From contig CM016929.1 in NCBI GenBank assembly GCA_006247105.1, positions 558,001-622,000 on the forward strand: a stretch of DNA of 64,000 bases. The letters are read 5' to 3'. This stretch comes from Giardia muris (taxonomy: Eukaryota > Fornicata > Diplomonadida > Hexamitidae). Position 1 is the stretch's first letter, and every line of letters begins with the position of its first letter. Position numbers and translations under genes: made by a program. Positions 27,001 through 39,000 of the stretch are shown piece by piece. The notes under the pieces were generated by a model. It had not been told where the DNA came from and made no database searches. It saw nothing but the letters and a program-made list of their open reading frames with translations.

Positions 27001-30000
27001 TTCCGGGTCGCCGTGCGGAATGCGTTAAGCGATCATATGCTGATTCAGGCCGTCATGGAGGACGCAGTGACATATATCTTGGCTATCGTGGAGCGGCTCC
27101 TGCAGCAAGGAGTCCAGCATGCAGAGGATATGGACCTCGCCTCGAACCTCATCGTCACCGTCGCTAATCAAGACCGTAGGCATTCCGGTAGACATCGGAC
27201 TCGCCCTCTACGTGGGAACCAGGGGATGCTCCTATACCCATTGACGTTGGATCAGAACTCCATCCCGCGACCGGAGGATGCCTTCTATATGGGGAGCTCC
27301 AGTTTTAGCACGAACAGTGTCGATTTTCTTCAGCACCAACTCCACTTCTACTCGCACACCTCGTTGACGTTCGGGTTATTCTATGAGCCCCCTACTACGG
27401 CCATGGAGCTTTTCAACCTTCTCCGTAGGAATTGGATGCCGGCCCAGTACGTAGATGCCTATTCTTGTGATAAGCACCTCCTCTCTCCCATGGCCTTCAG
27501 CGAGTTGGCACTCACGATCAAGGGGCTATTAGGGGTCTATGGTGCTGATCTCCTGGCCCGATTCACAGCGAACCTGGCCACAGTCTATCACGAGCCGCCG
27601 GTGCATCCGGCTCGGGTTGAGGTCTTCTCGCTCTATGACCCGCTAAATAGTGGAGTCGACCCCGAACGGCTCGTCCACATCGTTGATCAGGCACGGCTCG
27701 ATCAACTCCCCCATGTTCGACTTGAGGTTGACCTTCGAAGAGCTGTCCATTACTACGCCCTCTTTTTCGCACGGCAACCATGGCTTGGACAGGCGATACG
27801 GCAGAACGACGAGCGGCTCGAGCTGATTGGACACGTCGTAAAGCTTCTCTACTACGTTTGGGAGCAGCATGGGATCACATTTTACCCGCGTCCGCCAGTG
27901 CTCAGTGATACGGTCTTTGCGGCACAATATGTGGACTTGCTTCGGGCCTTGCATTCATGGGATACGCTGGCTGTCTCGGGACGTCCTCCGGACCAGTTGC
28001 AAGCACTTGGAGCATTACTCTATGTCACCCAGCATTGTTTACTTCATGATGAGAAGGCATTTCATGCTCGACAGAGGCAATCTGTCGACCTGCAGCTGCT
28101 CCACGTGATTCCATATATTCTCCTATCGGCAGTGGGTGCTGGAAAGCATAGCATACTTCAAGCCTATCTTGACATGCTGCTGGGCCAGTGTGAGTACCTA
28201 CCGCATCCGATTAGCTGGAATGTGCGTCTGCGGATGCTTCATAGCCTTGTTTATGCCTTTTCCGTCCAAGCCCCTGGGAGCGTACCTGGGAGCACCATCT
28301 ACCAGAATATTGAGAGCTGCGATGTGGCACTTGAAGCCTCCACTAAGAATGTTGTGGAGGAGGAGATGCTGGAAGGGGGAAAGCATCCTCGCGGGGCGCT
28401 GCTTCTATTAGCCCTTTACATCTTACGTTACCTTGCGCACCATCTGACACGTGATGGAAATACCTCCTTCGGGATCATGATGGCCTGTCAGGTTTTGCGT
28501 CTCCTTTTGGATATGGCCAGTACTAAGCCTCAACATGTCCACAACAGCCTCCAACTAGCCCTCGCCGTTGCCTTCGCCACCCTTTCCCAGAGCCTTATCG
28601 CAGCCTTCGACTCCTTTTCCAGGACTATAAATACATCACCAACCAGTTTCGCCATCGTGACGCAGGTGATCTCCCAGCTCGGCCGTTATGTCGACTGCAT
28701 CGTCCCGGCCTTTGTATTCTATCTTCGCGGACCTCCCACGACTGAATGTTCACCCTTCGCGAGCGCCCTCTATGCTTGCTTCGGGAAGGAGATTAACAAG
28801 GTCTTCTGGCTCGTCGGGAAACTCTCTACAACAGGCCATCCGGTTGGGCTAGCTGTCTATCGTGCTTCAGTTGATCTTCTTCACAAGTTGTCTGGGTCTC
28901 TTAAGGCTGAGAACGCGCTCGACGTTCGTGCCGCCCTTCGCGGCCCCGAGAAGTTCTTGACCTTGGCCCTGTATGCCGACGCTCTCTTCTTGCTATCCCA
29001 AGCCGGGTTGTTAACTGGGCTTCGGGAGCAGTCCTTTTCTGAATGCCATGACCGGCTCACAGATATCCTTCGGACATTGAGCTCTTTGCAGACCCATTGT
29101 ACTCTTCGACGTTTCACGTTTGCTCAGGAAGGGATCTTCACAGACCCTAATGGTGGTGGACATGGGGCTCGTCCTCTTAGCCTACTATTGCAGCTTGTTC
29201 GTGGAGATCATTATGATTTGCTCATATATGGGCCACGGAAGCTTGAACCCACGGAATGTGTTTCTCTTCTTCAACTCTGTCTTGGCGTCCATCATGAGGC
29301 AGTCCTTTTGGTCATTCACCTCATTCGAGGAGTTGATACTCTTCTTGGACAGAATGAGGAGGCTTTATCGCCGGAGCTGACTGCATTCCTTGACGAGTAC
29401 CAAAAGGAGGTCTTCAAGGCCCTAATCCAGGGCTTTCTTGCATTTGCCGATGAGTCACGCTACGTCCGGTACTTCTTACGTTATGGGTATGACCTGCATG
29501 CAGTCCAGGCGACTATTACGACGGTCCTGGGCAAGTATCTGGTGGAGAACCCGATAGCCACCCGTTTTCTCGAGAGCTTCGACATAAGGGAGAAACAGGT
29601 GGCGTACGTGCCCGTTATTGGGATCACCCTGACTAGCCTCGAGCTATACCTGCTCTATAAGGCTCTTCGGACGATTTCCTTGCTGTTCGCGAATATTCTG
29701 ACGGACGATGTAATACAAAAGCAGGCAGACCTCGTTCCGAAGATCGTGTCTCCTCTCTTCGCCTATTATCGCTCTCGCACATATCCGACTCCACTCTTTT
29801 ACCAAGCTGCAGAAGTCATCTTACGTGTTTTCCCTTCCTGCGCCTCCCCAGAGTTTGTTGAGTCCATCCTCACTCCAGAGCATTTACAAGTTCTCGATAC
29901 CATGTACTTGCCCGAGCATTTGGAAGAGTACATTGGAAACACCTTCTTCCCACAAGCCTACATCCTCCAGGGAAGCAAGCGGCTGAACGTGGTGGACTTT

Positions 30001-33000
30001 GTGCGGACATCTCCTGGCGTGTGTCGAAGTTTCTTTGCGGCATCTGCCCGAGTTTTAAACAAGGCCTTCAACCGCTTGCTCTATCAGTGTATGCGCCACA
30101 GGATCTTGCCGATGAATGGGGACATTTTCAGAACATGTGAGAATGTATACCGTCAAGTAACGCACTTCTCCCTCTCAACCCCGGTCTTCATCTCAACTCT
30201 AACTCTTCAAACGATACATCCATTCGCCGGGAGAAAGGAGACGCCACAGGGCCTCTTGGCCGTCCTTCTTGGTGCTCTCTTCACAGATACACTTCCAGAC
30301 TTATCTCAGGAGTTAAGCGTACTCCTTTCCGAGACACTCTGCAGCGTCCTTGGGGGCGAGGTCAACCCGCCCGTCTGGAGCGCCCTTGCCCCTGTGGCCG
30401 CTATGAAGGCCGAACTTTGTTTCGAAAATCCGGCCTTGATCACCTCTTCTCAAACATATCGTCTTCTTTGTACTCTCGTTTACATGGTGGCGGCTGTGAC
30501 CAAGGAACGAGCGGAACCATTGTTTAGACGGTTCCTCGAGCTCTCGGAACAAGTCTGGGGATCATACCGTGCAGATATCTCCACAGATGTTTTAAGCAAT
30601 ATTACTCAACTCATCACATTGTATAGTACGGACGATCAGGTCCAGTGCCTGGAGCTTTCCCAATACCTCTCAGTGGCATCGGTTGAGCTTCTGGCCCAAT
30701 CACTCATTCGTCATCATAATGGCGAGGTCCATTCCGATCTTCTCATCAACCTGGTATTACCAGTCGTCGAGAACCTTGTGAGTAGGCATTCCTTCCAGTT
30801 GGTCGCCGTCTTCAATAATCGGCTTCTTCTTCGGAACCTGCGGGGCGTCGAGGCCATCCTGGCGTTTCAGGAGTCGCTATCTGGGTATGACTACAACCTT
30901 CTCGGAAGACATGTCGATGACTTTGTGCGACTTCTCGGCTTGCGGGTCTCGGAGGCTTGCGACTACCAACTCCTCCTTGCTGGCTTATTGATGCTCCTCG
31001 AGGAAAGCTATATAGACCTGGAAACCCCCTTTGTAATGTTGCTTCTTGGCCACCCGGACCCAGAAGCTGAGCGCTTCTATGAAAAAGCTGGAGAACTCAG
31101 TCTGTTATTCCCGTCAGACTCGTCACAATTGATAGCACAGATACGAGATATCACGGGGCACATCGGGTCGCTTACGGACCAGATAGCTAGCTTCCTAGGA
31201 TGGTCCTTCTCCGAGGAGGGAATGCTTCTCTTCTGGGATGTATCCCACAGAGCTTTGAACATCCTAGCAGAAATAGGCGTCAGTCTTCGCTTCAAAGGTC
31301 TTAGTAGCTACTTAGCTACCTTGAACACTCTGATTACCGTTTTCATCCTTATCGTTGGAAGCCTCCCTTACCACAGACGTGCAGACCTGAGCTTCGTGCA
31401 GCATGTCGTCCTCTTCCTTGAGGACCTGCTCGCGGTCTTGCGATCTTATAGCCCAGTGGGTGCATATCTGGATACGGACTTCCTGTTTTTTGCGCATGGA
31501 GTCGGAGAGGTAACTACGTCGGTTCTTTTCTTCGTCATTGGATGCTCATCGCTCAAGGATTGGCATCTCGCCCCGAAAGACAGGGAGAAGACTCGGATGC
31601 ATCGCTTTCTTACTTCGCTTCGTGGAACCTTGTTGGTGGAGGGCTATGTGCGCCAGCTCGTGACCCTCTGTCTCTCTCTTTTAGGAACCCTAGCCATCCG
31701 GGTTTTCACCCCTCGAGCTCTTTGCCTCGAGCAAGACACCGACAGACTTTGCACAACCGTTGACAGCACAATGGCCATCCTCTTGATCGCACTCTTGGAC
31801 CTAATTCGTACTGTGCCGCCTCCACCTTCCGGGTTGCAAACCCTGGGGGTGGTTCCCCTTCGCTGTCTCGATCGTGGTCATAAGAGCACTGATAGGATAA
31901 TGCGGCTGGTATACGAGCTAGCGAATGCCAACGAACCAGCCCACTCCAATGCCACAACAAAACTACCAGTCAGCCACGAGAGGCTTGCATATCTCGTCGA
32001 GAGATATTACAACCTACTCGTCGGGGGCCTAGCGGGAGAGAAATACTCGTCTGAACGCTTCTCTGCATTATTCTCCAGGCATCCGGAATGGACCCTTCAC
32101 TTCGGTGATAGCTCTCGTGGCCCTCCCCATCAGCCAACGGGACTCACGCTGACGGGCCCCCATGTTCTCCATACGCTCTTGAGCATGGGACTCCAGACTC
32201 CCTTCTTCACCACCTATAGCCGGACGATTTTAAAGATCATCGATGCCCTCAACCTCGACGCACTTGATCACTACCAACAGCACATATCCGCTCTCGAACG
32301 TTTGTCTCTGGCCCATCGCATTGCTTCTAGGTGTATCTCAGCAAGAGATGTGAGCCGACTAGAGATACACACAGCCCTTCAGGCGGCACTTCAGCAAATT
32401 ACCTCCGATGCATGGACAGTACTAGTCCAACTGCTGTGCGGGCTGCATACCCTGCATGTCAGAGTCATTCTCTTTGCCACCGAGATCCTTCGAGCTACAA
32501 CGTCTTCTGCACGACATACACGCGTCTGGGACGAGTTCTTCACTGGGATCTGCATGTTCTACGATCTTCAGCCTCGAAAGAGTGCGGGAGACGACGGTGA
32601 CCTTGGGAGATACCTTCAGGAGCTGCAAGGTGGGCTTGAGCGAGCTATTTTCGCCTCCTATTGCTACACTTTGGCTCTACATGCGACCATTAAGGCCCTC
32701 TACGCGGGATCCGACGGGGGCTGCTCTCCGTACGTCGTACCCTTGCTTCAGTTCGGAGTCTGCATTCTATTGGTGGTTTTCGACATCCCACTCGGGACAG
32801 TGCTGGGCTCTCTTAACAGCGCGGTCACTTACAATGCCTATTACATGGCTCTTCGGCGCACCCTTCGACTGATCATTGATCTACTCGACTTGAGCTGCGA
32901 GCTCTTTAAGCGAGACATTATGCACGCGAATATACCACCTCCTCGTCTCGCATGGAATCTTCGCCCGGCCTATGAGCACGTCAAGCAGTTCCTGGATGAA

Positions 33001-36000
33001 CAGAAGGTGGTTCTGGCACAAGCAGGAGAGATTGATGCATTCATTGGTCTCCCCTTGGTACGACTCACTGGGTGTCTTCAAATATCTTTACCAGAACTAC
33101 CAGACATGCAAGAGAGACAGATCCATGTGGGACACCTCAATGACTCGGGTTTGAAGGCAGTACTCGTGCCTATTAGCGAGTTCTCCGTTCCAACAGTGGA
33201 CCTGCGTTATCTTTCGCTCGATATTCATATGACGGCCCTCAAGAGTGTACTTGAGTTCCTGCAGCCCTATTCGGGGGCTCTCACGCATTCCTCAGACATC
33301 CTTGCATCGCTTATCGTCTATATCAACACTCTAAATGGGTACATTCTCACGACTCGCTTCCAGATAGCTACGTATCCGGCCTTTGAGATGAAGTTCGGGG
33401 TACTTGTGCGAACGGTGGTGACCTTATTGAAGAGGCACTTCCGAGCCTCCGGGGGGATACTAGAGATGCTTGGACCGAGGTCTCTTGACGTTCTAGACTC
33501 TTATATCATCGACATGTCGGCCATTTTCCACGAGCTGCTCTCTCTTTGGAGAGGGGAGACTCATCTTCCAGGAGATGTCCTAGAGATGATGACAGATATC
33601 CTGTCCTGTCTATCGGACATCTGTTACCTGCAAGGAGATGCCCTGGCGGAAAGCTATGCCAGGAGCAGCCTGTTAAGATTGAGGTATGATGATAAGTATA
33701 AAATATACCTGCCCCCGACCGTTCTTGGCATGGTTCAGCGCGTCAACCCAACCCCGGGCGTGGTGTCCGTGACTGCCGGCTCTAGCGTCATCGCTCCGTA
33801 TGTAGGGATTGGGGACCTCCCGGCTTATGGACAGCTCCTTCGGAACAAGGGGATTGGGGTGACGACTGGCTGCACCCTCCTCCCAACGTTCTTCTTCCAC
33901 AGGTCCTTCCTCATGCACCACAAGGTTGGGGAGATCCACGGCTCAACGGGAGAGGAGCTTCTCGATAAGCTATTGGTCTCGATACTCCGCTTCACACAGC
34001 ACGCAGACCGCTTCAGCAGACGGAACTCCCTCGCAACCTTCTTGACCATTTTCCTCTACTTGTCTGCGCGTCCCCTTGACACATATAACGATGCGGTCTG
34101 TAAGATAGCAATGCTCAAGGCCGCCTTCGCCGTCTCCTCGGATTTCGTTTATGAGACGGTCGAACACCTATTACTCAGCTATACGGGCCATGATGCTGCC
34201 GCCCGCGAGCTCTGGGGAAGTTCCACAGCCTCCGAGACCATAGGCATATCACAGCTGAATAGAAGTTATTCCCATCCTCCAGAAGTCATTCGGAGGTATA
34301 TGCGGGGTGCTGACATCTCACACCTATTCAAATACTATGTCATCTGTGTCAAGTCCATTCGGATGTCTTCCGATACCGTCCTTCAACGGAATTCGCTCTA
34401 TGCGTTCTTTTTGCGCCTCATCGCCGAGTCCAGCAGTATCCCACTTGACACCCAGATGCTCTTGGTTGTCACCGATAGCTTATCTCGGTACGTTTCTCAG
34501 CAACCGCACACACAGTTCGGCGGGCTTCTGCGTTTCATCTTGGAAAGTAGTAGTGATGTCTCATTTACGCCAACGCATGCGTCCCCCTACCTTCCAGGCA
34601 TTGGCGCTGGACTCCCACCTCTCTCCCCAATGAATGGGACGCGCCATGATCCTAGTATTCTTTGGACCATCTATGAGATTTTGACAAACCAATGGCGTAC
34701 AGGCCCCGTGCCTAACATTGAGGAGCCTCGGGCCAGCGACGTGCAAGGGAAGACGATGTATGATCTTATCGGCGCCAGCATACAAGAACTCCGCCAGCTT
34801 TACGCCTTTATCGAGAAGAATGGGGCATTTACCCAGTCCTTGGGTCCTCCAGAGGGTTGGATGGAGATCGAGAACGAACGACTTCCCTTTGACCCTCGGC
34901 GTGTACACGAAGCAATTAACATTCACTTCCCTAAGGTTCGTGAGGAGAACTATCCCATCCTTCGCGAAGACATCCTAAACCCTGGCATGCTCGTAGATCA
35001 AATTCGAGGAATCTTCGCCTCCTTATTGGCCATTACAACGCTCCTAACAGCGCGACTGTTCCATGCACCCATATTTGACGAAGTCTTTGATCTCCTATAT
35101 CAAAGTCTGCGTCCACTCGTCGCAGAAGATGCCGTCTTGGCCCAGAAGATTCAAAAGAGCTACTCTGACTGGACGCAAACGATGACAAAGCTTAGCAACG
35201 CGGAAATCCAGGACCTTACGGCTCAATACGAGCAAGCTCTCGGGGTTTACGAGAAACAGAACCAGGACTACAAAGAGAAGCTGCCGAACGCCACCATCGA
35301 AGAGTCCGAGGCTCTTCGGAAGGCATATGAGGACCTCTGGACTGCACGGAATGCGCTCTTCCTGTATCATAACGCCAATGGAACGCGTGACCTCTTCCTT
35401 CGTTCTATCCCACAGCTTGCAAACAAGTGCCGCACCATTCGTGCCCTATATTTGCATTGGACGAAGTTCGTGACTCCCGAGGGGACTAGGATTCATACCC
35501 TTTGGACCCAAGGAGATGAAGCTCGAGGGATCCCACCTCTAGAGAGGATCAACGATTGTGCGCAGCGTCTGGCACACATTGGAATCAACGCGTTCAAACA
35601 GCTTTGTATTGAGATAGACACCCCTCAAGCGGGAAGTGGACCGGCGGGACGAAACATCCATGCAGACTGCAGTTTCAGGATACGGTCACGGGCATTGGGA
35701 GCCGCTCTGGCCTGGGAGACCTGGATCAAGCGTGTAGCCTTCGTGACGATTGATCTCCTACGTATCCCCGAGCTGCAGCTCGGTTGGACGGCTCCAATAC
35801 ACCCTCATGACGAGCAGGGGTCCAATTATATGGTCCTCCGAGGTAGCCGCTGGCGACTTGCTCGCATTAACGTCTTCTCCGGTGGGCGCCGTGGTGCCTC
35901 TTCAAATTATATCATTCGGCCGACGTTTACCGTTGGGATGAGCGGAACAGCGCTTGGGATGGTCTACAAGCGGATCTTCGAGCGAATTTCGTCCCGGGAA

Positions 36001-39000
36001 CTCTATGCAACGATCTTTCTTCAGCACTGTAACCAGCCAAACGAGGCGGCAGCCGTTGCGCTTGCCAACTCATTGAGCATCTCAAACGATGTCCCAAACC
36101 CAAATGCAAGCTTGGGGCAGCTGGATCTCCAGGAGGAACTCTTCCTTTTCAACCGCGATGTTTTGCGCGTCGCCTTCCCAGGCTTCTCGGATACCTTCCT
36201 CACCCGCTGCTTCGTGTACTGGGGCACCCTCTATGACCATGTCACACCTGACTACAACGCGAGTGCCAAGGATATCCACGCAAACTCTTCGGGTCGAGAT
36301 ATTTTCAATTGCTTGCACACCGAGCAGCGGCTCGAGCACTTCATGACCAACCGTGTAGTCCTGGGGATGTTCTTAACGATGCATAACGTCCACACCCTGA
36401 GCAATATCATCCGACGGCGGCCCTTGGAAGCTCTCTTCCGCCAAGGGTTCATGCGCACCTATCAGGATGCTATTCTGAAGTTCAGGGAGAAGCTACACCT
36501 GCTGTTTGCGTCCGTGAAGAAGCCTCCAACTCTATTGCATGGTGATGCTGACGCGGCTGGTTCCGGAGGACTTCTTCAATATTATAGTTCCATCCTTAGT
36601 CTTTCCGGCTCCGAAGCAAGCCCATCTACTGACGTCCCTCTCGTGGGGATGCCGATTCCCAATCCAATGGCGGCCACCCTTTGTCATAACCTATATCCTG
36701 GGAGTGCCGACGAGCTCTTTGGGCTCCAACTCCCCGATACCGTTCTGGTTGAGAGCGTGCGTATCCTCTGTAACGAAACGCTCGAGGCGCACGTCCGTGC
36801 CAAGGAACGTGATTCGTCCCAGCAGCCGGATCCCTTCTGGGAGAACGACGTACATGCCACCCACATCTACCACCAAAGTATCGAAAGCTATGTCCTCTTT
36901 GGCCTCTTTTTCGCCGAGGAGACACTTGAGACGCTTCTGAAGCTCGCCATCCTCAAGCGGACCATCGTGCACCAGCACTCCTCTGAGGTGGGTGGCTCTG
37001 GTTCCGGGCTCAATACATGCATCGATATCACTCCCTACTCAATCCTTGTCCTAGTTCATGCTTCATCCTACCTCCCGACAGGTTTTATGCCAGGCTCTCA
37101 TAACACTCTCCTTGCCACATCCGACTCAGAAGCATATGGTCGTGCCTTTGGAACCTACGTGGGCTTTTGCTCGAACTCATTGAAGGCTCAGTCAGCGCTC
37201 TTACGACACGCTCTAGCAGCGCTCCCAACGAGCTGGCCCGATCCTCGGCCCATCTCAGTCACCGAATCCCTAGAATCCGTATTCTCATGTGATGGGATGC
37301 TGACCTGCATGTCAAGCACGACCCTTATCTACTACCTGCAATTCGCCTTGGCAAGCCCTCTTGACAATGCAGTCCTTATCAGGCGACTCATCTTTGCTAC
37401 ACGTGACGCCTTCTTGGCGGAACGCGTCCTTCAAGGAGGAAACGACCCTCTCATCCTCAATCAGTTTGCAGATCTCTGCGCAATCTACTCCTGCTTCCAG
37501 ACGTGTCTCATTCACATCAGGAACTTCTTGATGCACTTTCGGGACAACTACGCGTGCGGTAGCAAGTTTCAGAAGTGTTATCGGGTCAACATCCTTGATC
37601 CTTTAAGAATCCTGTTTACCACGTTCAGAACCCGCGTTATAGACCTAGTGCGTTGCGATGGACGAGCCCTGGCGACGTGGGCGGCCTGCCGCCTTTTGGC
37701 CATAAATGTTTTCGCTAGGGCTTTCTCCCCACCCTACCGCTACGTCGATCAGCGTATCCCGATGACGGAGGCACTCGAACGCCTGGCCCAAACCTTATGG
37801 ATCGACCTGAAACGCTTTCTTAGTGTAGCGCGTCGACAGACGGTATTGGCACTTTCGGAACAGGCTTTGATCTGCGGTATGCCTGCCGCTGCACGGCTCC
37901 TACAGAAGCGCGAGGAGGACATACAACCAGCTAGTGAGACGGTCTTCCTTAGCCCTCTTGACGCTGATTCCTTCCGTATCTTCCGGTTGCAAGCCGCGTC
38001 TCTTATATCGTCCGGGCTTCTCGTTGATTATACACGTGATTCAGGCAGTAATTCGACCCGCGAGTTGGGCCTCTTCGCGCATGAGCTCGTCCAGCGTATA
38101 ATGGGCTGCCGCTTCGGAGAGGTGATCAGTAGGTTCCCTCTCCTTAGCCTCGAGATCAGCGTCTTAGATGCGACAATCTTACTACATTGTGAGGCGCTCT
38201 CTCTTCCAGGCCCTCGTCCCACCCCAAATCTTGTAACACACCTGGAGACTCATCACAACGTGAATATTTCCTTGACCCCTAGCGAGAAGACCTCATACTA
38301 CCGTTTCGCCTACGATCTCCCACGGTTCTGGAGCGTGGCGGCCGTCATGGCCACCGAACGGATGAATGTGGTACTCCTTCAACCGCAACAGGAGGCGCAA
38401 TCCCTCTACACACACTTCTTCGAGTTCATCCGTAGTGCGTGCAATACGCTTATCGATACGCTTCACAGTGCCGTCCTCGATGGCCTTGAGGCCGAATACG
38501 AGGCGATCTACACTTTCCTCAACTTCAATGCATTTCTACGACAAGCACAACGAGGAGGGGAGCAACCAGCCACTGTCCCTGCTCCTTCTGCACGGCCACC
38601 TCGACAGGAAGCTCCTCGGGAGAATGGGCCACGTGTTCTGTCGAAGATGCGTAACAGCCTTGTCGAGGCACACTTCCTTGAGGCCAGAGACAAGGCTGCG
38701 CAGGTTGTACTGACGCAACTTCTTAACTATCTCATCTGTCCACCGAGCCAGCTCTGCGCACCCGCATGTACGAGTGGAATTCTTGTCGGGGATATGGCAC
38801 AATATACACCTTCATTCCAAACTGGTACCGTTATTGATATAGCATGTGCACAGCTTCTAGCTAGAGGGATTGGGTACGTCTCACCGCATCATATCCTACA
38901 CAATTTCTATTATATCGCCATATCGTTGTGTCGACCCAGTCAACACTTCAGCGGATACCTCTGCGCCGTTCTGACGGTCCTTCTTCTGACGGTGTACTCG